DNA of 45,569 nucleotides from AV69 sp036498205 (lineage in GTDB: Bacteria > Verrucomicrobiota > Verrucomicrobiia > Chthoniobacterales > UBA10450). The stretch is taken from contig DASXIC010000111.1 of assembly GCA_036498205.1 (NCBI GenBank), positions 1-45,569 of the forward strand. The letters run 5' to 3'. Each line of letters starts with the position of its first letter. Position 1 is the first letter of the stretch. Shown piece after piece: positions 9,192 through 17,799 of this stretch. A program made the position numbers and the translations under genes. The notes under the pieces were generated by a model. It was not told the origin of the DNA, ran no database searches, and saw nothing but the letters and a program-made list of their open reading frames with translations.

Positions 9192-9305
9192 ATGAAGGCG
9201 TCCTACGTCGCCTTCGCTGCCGTGCTAACGCTTTCGGCACTGGGGGCGAGACACGTTTACGCAACAATCGACCCTTCGGCGATCCCGAGTCGAAGCGGTG
9301 GCTAG
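9192..9305 (+). CDS. Possible 37-residue peptide with a signal-peptide-like N-terminus
   Basis: ATG 9192 directly follows the TAA of the metallo-hydrolase gene (TAAATG). The peptide begins MKASYVAFAAVLTLSALG and continues through HVYA into a short polar tail, reading like a signal peptide with an A-x-A-like cleavage region and only about 13 residues left over. Its stop TAG at 9303-9305 overlaps the stop of the convergent lpxA in a GCTAGC palindrome. It may be a small secreted peptide, the remnant of a truncated exported protein, or chance. No ribosome-binding site beyond coupling to the upstream gene is visible. Confidence 0.3.
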   Translation: MKASYVAFAAVLTLSALGARHVYATIDPSAIPSRSGG

Positions 9306-10081
9306 CGGATAATACCTCGCTCGGTCGTCTCGATAAATTCAACGATTTGCGTGATCTCATCACGCGGTGCGATCTCGGCCTGGATTGCTTCCAACGCCTG
9401 ACGCGTATTGAACTTGGAACGGTAAATTAAACGAAATGCTTCTTTGATCGCCTTCACGCTCTCGGGAGAAAACCCGTTCCGCTCCAAACCGACCAAATTC
9501 ACTCCCCGGATCTCGGCTGGATTACCGTCTGCAATCATAAAAGGCGGAACATCCTGGACGATTTTCGAGCAGCCACCAGTAATGGCGAACCGCCCAATTC
9601 GGCAAAATTGATGGACGGCGGTCAATCCACCCATGATTGCGTGATCGCCGATGCGCACGTGACCAGCGAGCGTGCCATTATTGGAAAAGACGACGCAGTC
9701 GGCAACCGTGCAATCGTGACCGATATGGCTGTAGGCGAGAAAATTCCCACTATTCCCGATCCGCGTTTTCCCTTCGCTGGTTGTGCTGCGATTCACCGTT
9801 ACGAATTCGCGAAAATTGTTGTTGTCGCCAATTTCGAGATAGGTCGGTTCGCCGCCATATTTTAAGTCCTGCGTTTGCTGCCCGATCGAGCAGTAGGCAT
9901 AGAATCGATTCCGTGCTCCCGCACGCGTCGGTCCGAGCACGGTGACGTGATGTTGGAGGACGCAGGATTCACCAAGTTCGACATCGGGACCGATGATGCA
10001 GTAAGGACCGACTACGGTGCCAGCTCCAAGTCGCGCGCTTGAATCGATGATTGCAGATGGATGAATCTCCACCTCGCTCAT
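9302..10081 (-). CDS. lpxA: Acyl-ACP--UDP-N-acetylglucosamine O-acyltransferase LpxA
   Basis: 259 residues, standard LpxA length. It has the left-handed beta-helix hexapeptide repeats (IHPSAIIDSSARLGAGTVVG and many later turns), the catalytic histidine in YSHIGHDC, the family motif GLTAVHQFCRIG, and the C-terminal helical domain beginning VNLVGLERNGFS. LpxA starts lipid A synthesis by moving a 3-hydroxyacyl chain from ACP to UDP-GlcNAc in the cytoplasm. Its ATG overlaps the lpxC-fabZ stop in an ATGA arrangement, so translation is coupled. Confidence 0.96.
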   Translation of the reverse strand: MSEVEIHPSAIIDSSARLGAGTVVGPYCIIGPDVELGESCVLQHHVTVLGPTRAGARNRFYAYCSIGQQTQDLKYGGEPTYLEIGDNNNFREFVTVNRSTTSEGKTRIGNSGNFLAYSHIGHDCTVADCVVFSNNGTLAGHVRIGDHAIMGGLTAVHQFCRIGRFAITGGCSKIVQDVPPFMIADGNPAEIRGVNLVGLERNGFSPESVKAIKEAFRLIYRSKFNTRQALEAIQAEIAPRDEITQIVEFIETTERGIIR

Positions 10082-11397
10082 TTATCGAGGAAGGTGAACA
10101 TCAGATCGCCCTCCGACACGACGGCGTCGTTGACCACGCAGCTGCAATGAGCTTTCGCCAGCCGATTGCTTCTGGCTTTGATCAACTCGGCGTGAATGAA
10201 CAGTGTATCGCCCGGAAATACCGGCTTGCGAAACTTCACTTCATCCGCGCTCATAAAATATCCAATGCGGCTCGCGCTCTTGGCCAGTTTCATCAGCAAA
10301 ATGCTCGCGACCTGCGCCATCGCTTCCACCTGCAATACTCCGGGCATGACGGGATGACCGGGGAAATGTCCCTGGAAATAGGGCTCGTTGATCGTCACCG
10401 TTTTCATGCCCGTGCACTTCGTTTCGCCTTCAAATCCAAGAATTCGATCGACCATCAAAAATGGAAACCGATGGGGAAGGATTTCCATTACCTGGGTAAT
10501 GTCGAGGCCGCCTTCACCCGGCGGAAATGAACGCGGAACGGACAACGCCTTCATTTGGGCATGTTCCTTTACGATCGCGCGCGCCAGCTCCGCATTGACG
10601 CCATGACCCGGCCTGACAGCAATAATGTGACCACGCACACGCGTGCCGACGAGCGCGAGGTCGCCGATGATGTCGAGGATCTTATGGCGCGCGAATTCGT
10701 CGGGAAATCGTAAAGGCTCTTTGCTGAGCACGGCGTCGCCCCGGACGACAATTGCGTTTTCCAAACTGCCACCCTTGATCAGGTTTTTGTCCATCAGTGG
10801 CTGAACGTCTTCGTAATAAACGAAGGTCCGGGCTGGTGCCAGGTCGCGCTCGAAAACCGCGGGCGTGATCTCCGTCGCATAAAACTGGGTGAAACGATTA
10901 TTTGGCCCGGCCTGCGTGCAGGAGATACGAAACTTCGCGTCTGGCAGCAGCACCAGGATGGAACCATTTTTTGATTCGATGTGAATTGGTTCGCGCACAT
11001 CAAAGAACCTTCGCGTTCCATCCTGCGCGGCCGTCCCGGCCTTTTTGATAACCTCGACATAAGGCATGGCACTTCCGTCCCCGATCGGCGGCTCGTTTGC
11101 ATCCATTTCGACAATGGCATTGTCGACCCCCATCGCGCTCAAGGCAGCGAGCACGTGCTCCACTGTGTGCACCCGAACTGCCCCTTCACCGATGGTTGTG
11201 GCGCGCTCAACCGTTTTCAGGTTGGCGATCGTCGCGTCGATTGTAGGTTCATCGGCCAGATCTTTGCGTTTGAATTTGATGCCGTGATCGACCGGGGCCG
11301 GTTGCAGGCGCAACGTGACTTTTTCACCGGTGTGCAGCGAAATTCCGGTTAGTCCGGCAGATTTCGCCAGGGTATGCTGAAGCTCAGGGGCAGCCAT
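10078..11397 (-). CDS. lpxC-fabZ: Bifunctional LpxC deacetylase / FabZ hydroxyacyl-ACP dehydratase fusion
   Basis: 439 residues in two domains. Residues 1 to about 285 are LpxC, the zinc deacetylase committing UDP-3-O-acyl-GlcNAc to lipid A; zinc-site motifs are HTVEHVLAAL (His77/His81 region) and RHKILDIIGDLALVG, with the later GHGVNAELA. Residues from about 295 are FabZ, which dehydrates 3-hydroxyacyl-ACP in fatty-acid elongation, with motif LPHRFPFLMVDRI and active-site segment GHFPGHPVMPGVLQVEAMAQ holding the catalytic His and Glu. Both domains appear intact. The fusion joins two enzymes competing for the same 3-hydroxyacyl-ACP pool and is known from Bacteroidota and other groups. It overlaps lpxA by four bases; lpxD and lpxB are not nearby. 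Confidence 0.96.
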   Translation of the reverse strand: MAAPELQHTLAKSAGLTGISLHTGEKVTLRLQPAPVDHGIKFKRKDLADEPTIDATIANLKTVERATTIGEGAVRVHTVEHVLAALSAMGVDNAIVEMDANEPPIGDGSAMPYVEVIKKAGTAAQDGTRRFFDVREPIHIESKNGSILVLLPDAKFRISCTQAGPNNRFTQFYATEITPAVFERDLAPARTFVYYEDVQPLMDKNLIKGGSLENAIVVRGDAVLSKEPLRFPDEFARHKILDIIGDLALVGTRVRGHIIAVRPGHGVNAELARAIVKEHAQMKALSVPRSFPPGEGGLDITQVMEILPHRFPFLMVDRILGFEGETKCTGMKTVTINEPYFQGHFPGHPVMPGVLQVEAMAQVASILLMKLAKSASRIGYFMSADEVKFRKPVFPGDTLFIHAELIKARSNRLAKAHCSCVVNDAVVSEGDLMFTFLDK

Positions 11398-11439
11398 TCG
11401 CGGTAACTAACAAAGATTTGCCAGGCTGACTACGCTTTC

Positions 11440-12114
11440 TCACTTCAGTTCGAACTCGCCGCAATCAAAAGCCATCATCTTGCTGACGCCGCTAAGGTGG
11501 AATTGTCGAACAGATGTTCCGTTGTCGAGAAACGCGTCCAAGCTCTTGTCATTTCGCTGGGTCAGCCATGCGCGCTTGGTATCGCCGGCCGGCGCGATTG
11601 TAACTAATGGCAACCCATCTGCTGCTTTCAAAAAGGCGTTTTCATCATCAAAGCCGACGCCAAGTTCGACGATCGGGCGTTCGTTGTTCTCGAGCGGATT
11701 TGGAACAAGCTTCACTCCAACAGAATTCGAATTTTCGCCGGCAGCAGTGGCAACCGAGCCAACATCTTCCGCTTTTACCGCACCAATGAGAAAACCGCGA
11801 CCGGAGTATTTTCCCGGCGGCACGTCGTAGCCGTAGTCATCTTTGCCGTCCCATTTTGTAGTGAGGGCGTCTGCTCCAATCGAGAACTGATCAAACTCTG
11901 CTTCCTGATGCAGCACTCGCACAAGTTGATCATCCTCGTCGTAAATCCCGAGGCTGATCGTTCCCTCCATGGGCGGGGGAACAAAACTCAGCCGTACTGA
12001 CCGAGAGGGCGTGGCACTTGGCGATGCGGCAGGCGTGTCGGGCTGCTGGCCACGTAGGATCGGGAAAGGAGCCAGTCCAATTGCAATCGCCAGCGAGATA
12101 ATTTTCGTCGTCAT
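11440..12114 (-). CDS. Secreted protein with a FlgD-like Ig domain
   Basis: 224 residues from ATG 12114, chosen because it gives MTTKIISLAIAIGLAPFPILRG, a clear signal peptide; an upstream in-frame start at 12135 would bury it behind MLRRRAE and overlap the GH57 gene. After a Pro/Ala/Ser linker, residues ~45-110 show the FlgD/FlgD_ig pattern GTISLGIYDEDDQLVRVLH, then TKWDGKDDYGYDVPPGKY. Such domains usually sit at the end of larger exported proteins, so a free-standing one is unusual. The gene starts 14 bases after the GH57 stop, suggesting shared transcription. The function is unknown. Confidence 0.7.
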   Translation of the reverse strand: MTTKIISLAIAIGLAPFPILRGQQPDTPAASPSATPSRSVRLSFVPPPMEGTISLGIYDEDDQLVRVLHQEAEFDQFSIGADALTTKWDGKDDYGYDVPPGKYSGRGFLIGAVKAEDVGSVATAAGENSNSVGVKLVPNPLENNERPIVELGVGFDDENAFLKAADGLPLVTIAPAGDTKRAWLTQRNDKSLDAFLDNGTSVRQFHLSGVSKMMAFDCGEFELK

Positions 12115-12128
12115 TTCGGCTCGGCGCC

Positions 12129-13718
12129 TCAGCATTTCACGGCGAAATGTCGCCAGTCCAGATGCGAAAAAATATTATCGCGGCTTTCGCACTCCGTCAG
12201 GAATTCGACGTCGGCGTTTCCTTCTGCGCGAGCGGTGGCTAGTCGATTGAACCGTCGCAGATGATCCGTCACGCGTTGTGCGGCGTACTCCTTCGCCGTC
12301 TCATTACGAATCAGAAACGGCCAGTCGCTTGCCTGCGCTAGAAGCAACTCGCGTCCGAGTTGCTGCAGCATACGTTCTATTTCAGGACTCGCTTTCGTTT
12401 GATATTTTTTCGTTAGATCCGTCATTCGCCTGGCTGACGCCTGCAGGTGTGGGTAAATCCAGCTGCATTTCTCGTCCAGCCAAACATCGAAAAAACCTTT
12501 ATCGCCCCAGCTCGATGCACTGGGCCGAACCAGCTGTTGAGTTGGGTTTGCCACGAGAAACTCCGTCGGCGTGGTCAATGCGATCCTCCCTTCAGATGCG
12601 ACGATCGTCCGGAGGACATGCTCAAGAAAAATCGGACCTTCGAACCACCAATGGCCAAAAAGCTCCGCATCGAATGGAACGGTCACCACCGGATTCCAAT
12701 CGCACGCAGACAGCGTCGCGATGTCGGCGATCCGCTGCTCAACAAAATGCGACGCATGTTCGCGCGCTGTTTTCTTCGCCATAGCGCGGTCGTAAAGTTT
12801 TTTCGGATCTTCGCGAGTGGTCACCCGATGATATTTGATCCCGGTGAAGTTCTGGCTGGCGTTGGTAAATGCGCTTAGCTCCTCCGGCGGCAGATCGAAA
12901 CCAATGTCTCGGTAGAAGTCGCGATACGCAGGGTGGCCCGGATAACCCGCTTCTGCGCTCCACACCTGGCGGCTGGCTCGAACATCGCGTGCGAATGCGG
13001 CCGGTCCCGCCGGCGTGTAACAGGGAGCAAATGTTCCGCGCCTCGCCGGCGGGCGGGCATGTTCGAGTGCGTGGGCTTCGAGAACAAACCAGCGGATGTT
13101 TTGCTCCTGCAAGAGTTGGTCGATTCCCGGCGCGTAGGCGCATTCCGGTAACCAGAAACCAACCGGATCTGCACCAAATATTTCGCGATAATAATCACAC
13201 CCAATCGCAATCTGCGCCGCAGCGGAGCAGGGCGTTTGCTGCAAGATCGGAAGAAGACCGTGGGTCGCGGCGCTGGCCATGACCTCGATTGCTCCGCTGT
13301 CGCGCAATTGCCGAAGTATTGCCAGGAGGTCGCGATTCCATTCGTCCACAAAAATGCGGCGGGTTTCGGAAAAAAAGTCGTGGTAAAACTGCGAGAGCGG
13401 CAGAATGGCCGCATCGCCGCGATTGCGTTCGCATTCACTTTCCGCCAGGCCGATCTGGCGGTCGAGATGCGCCAAATAGCGCTGCCCAAGCAGCTCATCC
13501 TGCAGCATCGCGCAAAGAGTCGGTGTTACAGATATCGTGAGCTTGACTGGGAGACCTTCGCTGTGAAGTCCCAGCAGCATGCGAAGGAGGGGAACATAGC
13601 TCTCGGTCATCGCCTCGAAAAACCACTGTTCCTCAAGGAAATTTTCGTGCTCTGGATGGCGCACGAACGGCAGGTGCGCGTGGAGAATGAAGGCGAGCGA
13701 GCCTGCGCGCCTTGTCAT
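12129..13718 (-). CDS. GH57 glucan-branching enzyme-like protein
   Basis: 529 residues, matching GH57 branching enzymes such as those of Thermus and mycobacteria (about 520-530). The GH57 region-1 motif HAHLPFVRHP is at residues 13-22. The nucleophile motif GFWLPECAYAP places Glu192 as nucleophile, and VPFDAELFGHWWFEG places Asp350 as acid/base. The C-terminal ~100-residue helical domain is also as in this subfamily. Family knowledge predicts 1,4-alpha-glucan branching (EC 2.4.1.18), making alpha-1,6 branches in glycogen in the cytoplasm. No signal peptide is present. 4-alpha-glucanotransferase or amylase activity cannot be excluded from sequence alone. Confidence 0.85.
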   Translation of the reverse strand: MTRRAGSLAFILHAHLPFVRHPEHENFLEEQWFFEAMTESYVPLLRMLLGLHSEGLPVKLTISVTPTLCAMLQDELLGQRYLAHLDRQIGLAESECERNRGDAAILPLSQFYHDFFSETRRIFVDEWNRDLLAILRQLRDSGAIEVMASAATHGLLPILQQTPCSAAAQIAIGCDYYREIFGADPVGFWLPECAYAPGIDQLLQEQNIRWFVLEAHALEHARPPARRGTFAPCYTPAGPAAFARDVRASRQVWSAEAGYPGHPAYRDFYRDIGFDLPPEELSAFTNASQNFTGIKYHRVTTREDPKKLYDRAMAKKTAREHASHFVEQRIADIATLSACDWNPVVTVPFDAELFGHWWFEGPIFLEHVLRTIVASEGRIALTTPTEFLVANPTQQLVRPSASSWGDKGFFDVWLDEKCSWIYPHLQASARRMTDLTKKYQTKASPEIERMLQQLGRELLLAQASDWPFLIRNETAKEYAAQRVTDHLRRFNRLATARAEGNADVEFLTECESRDNIFSHLDWRHFAVKC

Positions 13719-13834
13719 CCCGGATAACGCGAGAAACCGCGCAAATCAGCGACTGTTTTGCTGTCGAATGTGATCAATGCCTTTCGAAAGATTGTCGCGC
13801 TGGGCGAGGTCTCTCGGATTCGCCCGCCGAGACG

Positions 13835-15022
13835 TTACAGCGTCCGGCAAAAATCCTGAAATCGATCGAGACCTTTTTTGATAATGTCGATACTCGTGGC
13901 GTAGCTGAGGCGAACAGTTCTATCGTCGCCAAAGGCGGCGCCGGGAACGACCGCGACATTTGCTTTGCTGAGAAGCCGATCCGCAAAGTTTTGGGATGTC
14001 AGCCCGAGCTGGCTGATGTTTACCAGCACATAAAACGCGCCTTGCGGCTTGACCGCGGTCACGTTGGGAATTTTGGAAATCCTATCGAACATGTAATTAC
14101 GGCGCATATCGAATTCGTCGCGCATATCGGCGATCGGTTGCTGGTCGCCCTTTAGAGCGGCGAGCGCGCCGCGCTGGGCAAACGAGCAAGGGTTCGCCGT
14201 GCTGTGACTTTGAATCGAATCCACTGCCTTGGCGACGTTATCCGGTGCCGCCAAATACCCCAGCCGCCAGCCGGTCATGGCATAGGATTTACTAAAGCCG
14301 TTAACGGTGAGGGTCAGGTCGTAGGCCTCTTTCGAGAGCGAGCCGATGCTGACGTGCTGAACGCCGTCATAAACAAGCTTTTCGTAAATCTCGTCGGACA
14401 GAATGTAAATATCTTCCCCGGCCGCGATCTCAACCAGGGCTTCCATCTCCTCGCGGGTATAGACCGATCCGCTCGGATTTCCCGGCGAATTCAGGATCAA
14501 CATCTTCGTTCGGGGTGTCATCGCATTTTCAAAATCTTCCGCCCGCATCTTCCAACCGTTGCGTTCGGTCGTCGGAATGATCACAGGATCAGCCCCGGCC
14601 AGTTTTACCATATCGGGATAACTCACCCAGTATGGCGATGGGATAATGACTTCGTCGCCGGGCTGACAGGTAGCCAGGATAGCGTTATAACAGGCATGCT
14701 TGGCCCCGTTGCTGACGATGATTTGAGTGGGCTTGTAGTTGAGGCCGTTATCGGCAGCTAATTTTTCTGAGATCGCCTGGCGCAACTCCGGAATTCCAGA
14801 GCTGGGAGTGTATTTCGTGAAACCGCTTTGCAACGCCGTGATCGCCGCCTGTTTAATGTGCTCAGGTGTGTCAAAATCGGGCTCACCCGCCCCGAAGCCG
14901 CACACGTCGATGCCTTCGGCCTTCATCGCTTTTGCCTTGGCGTCGATCGTGAGAGTGAGAGATGGCGTGAGTTGCGAAGCGCGTGCGGAGATTTCCATGG
15001 CTGTATTCAAGGTCGGGTGCAT
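13835..15022 (-). CDS. aspC: Pyridoxal-phosphate aspartate aminotransferase (class I)
   Basis: 395 residues, typical of bacterial subgroup I-beta aspartate aminotransferases. Key features are the substrate-binding GAGEPDFDTP, PLP-ring stacking SPYWVSYPDMV, SPGNPSGSVY, the ILSDEIYEKLVYD aspartate contact, the Schiff-base lysine K245 in NGFSKSYAMTGWRLGY, and the C-terminal arginine in TVRLSYA. It interconverts aspartate and glutamate with their keto acids; some relatives also act on prephenate. ATG 15022 gives MHPTLNTAMEISARAS; the internal Met9 at 14998 matches the usual family start and may be correct. It follows the NDK-like gene by only a few bases, so the two are co-transcribed. Confidence 0.92.
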   Translation of the reverse strand: MHPTLNTAMEISARASQLTPSLTLTIDAKAKAMKAEGIDVCGFGAGEPDFDTPEHIKQAAITALQSGFTKYTPSSGIPELRQAISEKLAADNGLNYKPTQIIVSNGAKHACYNAILATCQPGDEVIIPSPYWVSYPDMVKLAGADPVIIPTTERNGWKMRAEDFENAMTPRTKMLILNSPGNPSGSVYTREEMEALVEIAAGEDIYILSDEIYEKLVYDGVQHVSIGSLSKEAYDLTLTVNGFSKSYAMTGWRLGYLAAPDNVAKAVDSIQSHSTANPCSFAQRGALAALKGDQQPIADMRDEFDMRRNYMFDRISKIPNVTAVKPQGAFYVLVNISQLGLTSQNFADRLLSKANVAVVPGAAFGDDRTVRLSYATSIDIIKKGLDRFQDFCRTL

Positions 15023-15025
15023 AAA

Positions 15026-16102
15026 CTATTTACGGCAGTAAAAATTTTCAATCAGCGGTTTAAAATTGTTCTCGTTCACCTGGACAATACCCATTTCGCG
15101 CTCAGCATTCGCGGGCGAATCCGAGGCGTGAGCAGCGTTGATCATGATCGTCTGTCCAAATTCCTTCCGGATAGAACCCGGCGGCGCTTTCTTGGGGTCG
15201 GTCGGGCCGAGCACTTCGCGTATTTTTTGGACCGCCCCTTCGCCCTGATAAACAATGGCGATGCATTTCTCTGTTCCGGGCAGACCTCGTTTCGGCGGCG
15301 GACACTCGCTCGGCTTCATTCCCGCCATGAACTCGACAATACTTTCCCAGTTCTCGCGGCCGCTGGCCGGCCCCAGTTTCTCTTCCAGCACGGGCAGCAC
15401 CGGGCCGTAAAACTCCTCAGCCTGGGCCACGCTCATCTGGTGAACCTTGAAACCAATGATGTAAAGGCCGCTTCTGGAAAAGACATCGATTACGCCTCCG
15501 GGACGCGCATTGGGAAATTGGAAATTGTCCGGCTTGATCAGGACCAGCGTCTTCTCAATTTTGGCCCCCGCGGGATAATCGATTACATTTTCCAAAATTC
15601 CGCCGTCCCTGTCGGAAAACTCTGCCCACAGCATCAGATCTCGCTGAACTGCTTCGCGCCGGAACGAAGTCAAGACTGCTGGCTCGAAATAAGTAACTTT
15701 GCCCGACTCGTCTGTGATGTAGTCACCGTACGTGTCTCGAATCGTTTCGCCGCTGGTCCGTTCGTTTACTATGTGACCAACCGCATTCTGGACCTTTTCC
15801 ACAGCATTTGCACCTCGCAGAACCAGAAACAAGGCCCGCGGTCGCTGACCCTTCACTATTCCGGTCAAATTTCGCCGCACGTAATCGCGTATCAGTTCTT
15901 GCGTAGCCCGATGCCGCGGATCCCTTTCAGTCACGGTGGTGTCCGCGTAGCGCTCAACCAGTTCCTGGCCCGGCGCGAACATCCGGGCGGCGACAAGGTC
16001 CAGGCCGGTACGCGAAATCAATCGCGACAAGATCCCACCGGTGCGCGATTTGCGCATCGAATAGGGAGTGACGATTGCGTAGGAAAGTTCTTCGGCCTGC
16101 AT
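15026..16102 (-). CDS. Tandem nucleoside-diphosphate-kinase-like protein with one degenerate domain
   Basis: 358 residues, about 2.5 times a normal NDK. The C-terminal half (from about 184) is recognisable NDK: TLVLIKPDNF, then GPTDPKKAPPGSIRKEFG and the active-site motif NAAHASDSPANAEREM with His325 as the phosphohistidine. The N-terminal half repeats the same plan (SYAIVTPYSMRKSRTGGIL, then GETIRDTYGDY), but the catalytic stretch reads PAVLTSFRREA, with Leu144 where His should be. One active and one pseudo-kinase domain are therefore fused. Insertions relative to standard NDK (for example residues 242-275) suggest altered substrate use. NDK makes NTPs from NDPs using ATP. It stands immediately upstream of the aminotransferase gene. 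Confidence 0.8.
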   Translation of the reverse strand: MQAEELSYAIVTPYSMRKSRTGGILSRLISRTGLDLVAARMFAPGQELVERYADTTVTERDPRHRATQELIRDYVRRNLTGIVKGQRPRALFLVLRGANAVEKVQNAVGHIVNERTSGETIRDTYGDYITDESGKVTYFEPAVLTSFRREAVQRDLMLWAEFSDRDGGILENVIDYPAGAKIEKTLVLIKPDNFQFPNARPGGVIDVFSRSGLYIIGFKVHQMSVAQAEEFYGPVLPVLEEKLGPASGRENWESIVEFMAGMKPSECPPPKRGLPGTEKCIAIVYQGEGAVQKIREVLGPTDPKKAPPGSIRKEFGQTIMINAAHASDSPANAEREMGIVQVNENNFKPLIENFYCRK

Positions 16103-16112
16103 AATAACTCAA

Positions 16113-16128
16113 GGCGGCCCGCGCCGCC
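16113..16128 (-). other. GC-rich hairpin between prmA and the NDK-like gene
   Basis: A perfect 6-bp inverted repeat, GGCGGC and GCCGCC around a 4-base loop, lies in the 85-base gap after prmA and just before the NDK-like start. No T-run follows on either strand, so a classical terminator is not supported. It may slow transcription or stabilise an mRNA end. Confidence 0.35.
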
Positions 16129-16187
16129 TACTGCAGGAGGATCGAAGTCGCTTGAGAGCCTCAACGTGCTGGCTTGCTTCGGGGTCG

Positions 16188-17012
16188 TCAAATTTGTTTT
16201 TGCGCGAGGATCGCCACCCATTTCCCCCGGCGCCGAACGATCCGTTTCTGCAAACACGTTGCACGCAGTGCCTGCACGACATCGCCTTCCTGGTTGCGTA
16301 AGATTCCGGACAGGACGGCGAATCCGGTTCGTTTCAAACTTCGTGCGATTCGGGGTAGAATTTCGATCAGCAGTTCGCTGAACAGATTTGCCGCCACCGC
16401 TTCAAACTGCCTCGTTGCCTTCAATCTTCGGGCGTCACCAAGGCGAAACTCGATTCCGCTGATATTATTCATCCGCGCGTTTTCTTTCGCCGTCGAAACT
16501 GCAGTTGCATCGACATCGATCCCGAGCGCGTGCTTCGCCCCAAACATCTTTGCGGCGAGGACAAGAATTCCGCTGCCGGTACCCAAATCGAGCATCGACC
16601 AGCCTGCTTTCCATGATCGCGAAACCTGCTCGAGCAAACGAAGCGACATGGCGGTTGTTGCATGGTCGCCCGTGCCGAAGGCTGCTGCGGCCGGAATTAC
16701 CAGCGTTTGATCAAGGCTCCTCGGGTACGCAGGTGCGTCTACAATTTTCAAGCGGCGCCCAAGCCTGATTGGGCGACGTAAGCCCTGCTCTTCAAATTGT
16801 TTCAACCAGTCGCGGGGAAGAAGGGCGATTTTCCCGCCGAATTGTCGCTGCAATTGCTTTAGATTGCGCAGGGTGACGTCGGCAACTTCTGCCATGACCG
16901 TTTTCCGCAGGAGCGAAGCGATTATGGCCAGTTTCGGACCGGCTGCTTCAGCCAACGCTCTTTCGTTGGCAGCGAGCCAGATCGAGCTGGCTCGCTTTTG
17001 CCAAACGAACAT
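16188..17012 (-). CDS. prmA: Ribosomal protein L11 methyltransferase PrmA-like
   Basis: 274 residues from ATG 17012 (MFVWQKRASSIWL). The frame runs on to 17141, but those residues overlap the DUF1326 gene and are basic and low-complexity. The PrmA signature IPAAAAFGTGDHATTAMSLRLLE precedes the SAM-binding motif MLDLGTGSGILVLAAKMFG, the acidic loop ALGIDVDATAV and motif IV VAANLFSELL (where many PrmA proteins have NIL). It trimethylates L11 in the cytoplasm. The N-terminal L11-recognition domain is poorly conserved, so a related protein-methyltransferase role is possible. It lies 28 bases downstream of the DUF1326 gene. Confidence 0.85.
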   Translation of the reverse strand: MFVWQKRASSIWLAANERALAEAAGPKLAIIASLLRKTVMAEVADVTLRNLKQLQRQFGGKIALLPRDWLKQFEEQGLRRPIRLGRRLKIVDAPAYPRSLDQTLVIPAAAAFGTGDHATTAMSLRLLEQVSRSWKAGWSMLDLGTGSGILVLAAKMFGAKHALGIDVDATAVSTAKENARMNNISGIEFRLGDARRLKATRQFEAVAANLFSELLIEILPRIARSLKRTGFAVLSGILRNQEGDVVQALRATCLQKRIVRRRGKWVAILAQKQI

Positions 17013-17040
17013 CAACCCACTACCAAAAAATTCGTTTTTG

Positions 17041-17799
17041 TTATTTCTTCTCGGGCTCGGCCGCTTTCGTTTTTGCCATTTTTTGCGCGAGACCGGCCGC
17101 ATATTTTTCGTACTGCACGCTATCAACCGTGAAGGTTCCAAGCATGTAATTAGAATCCTGCCAATCCCAGTTTTGTCCGGAATCGGTATAGGTCATCTTT
17201 GAAGTCTTTCCCTGGGCATATTCGCGATGCAACGGATCGGCCCCTGGAGGATTGGTTATTTTCGAACTCCCACCCAAACCTCCCTCAACCAACCGGCCGT
17301 TGAAAGTCGCTACGTTGCCGATGCTAATGATGTGATCTTTTCCTTCGATCTTCCGCGTGATGGGAACATATTTCGTTTCGAAATTGGTCGAAGCGTTCTT
17401 GGACGGGAGAATCGTCATGGCGATTGCTTCGAGCGCTTTTCGCTGCTCCGGATTTGCTTTCTCGTCGATGTAATTGGTCGAGAAATTCCATTTTCCAAAC
17501 GAGTCCATCATGGTTTGGTTTTCCGGGCTTTGCGCGTAATTTGCGATCGCGAGGCCGTCGAGTCTCACATTTCCATAATTTCCCTTTTGAATAAAGAGCA
17601 CCTGATTGCCGCCGCATGTTGTTTTCGTCGGCTTTGAATCAAACCAGCAGGGACACGCTGCCGCGCACGAGCAGGCCTCTTCTAGTTGTCCCGTAATCTT
17701 CCAGGAAGTCTTTTTTGGCTCTGGCGCTGCGCTTAACGCGACCGCCGCCGTTGCGATCGCTGGAATAAGGATGTGGCGGAAAAGCTTGTTCACAAACAA
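17041..17799 (-). CDS. Exported DUF1326-domain protein
   Basis: 252 residues. The N-terminus NKLFRHILIPAIATAAVALSAA is a signal peptide or membrane anchor. It is followed by the DUF1326 hallmark cysteine cluster EEACSCAAACPCWF and the long mixed alpha/beta body with GGLGGSSKITNPPG near the end. The tail is lysine-rich (KMAKTKAAEPEKK). DUF1326 proteins have no settled function; many appear in heme/metal or redox neighbourhoods and most lack an export signal, so the signal here is notable. The five clustered cysteines could bind metal. It is the first gene of a unit continuing into prmA. Confidence 0.75.
   Translation of the reverse strand: MFVNKLFRHILIPAIATAAVALSAAPEPKKTSWKITGQLEEACSCAAACPCWFDSKPTKTTCGGNQVLFIQKGNYGNVRLDGLAIANYAQSPENQTMMDSFGKWNFSTNYIDEKANPEQRKALEAIAMTILPSKNASTNFETKYVPITRKIEGKDHIISIGNVATFNGRLVEGGLGGSSKITNPPGADPLHREYAQGKTSKMTYTDSGQNWDWQDSNYMLGTFTVDSVQYEKYAAGLAQKMAKTKAAEPEKK

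Noticed and set aside
16113..16128. Rho-independent terminator after prmA
   Set aside because: Stable stem but no T-run on either strand.
14828..16381. Long 517-residue open frame on the plus strand
   Set aside because: Antisense to the aminotransferase, NDK-like and prmA genes, which show clear family motifs; composition is typical of a shadow frame.
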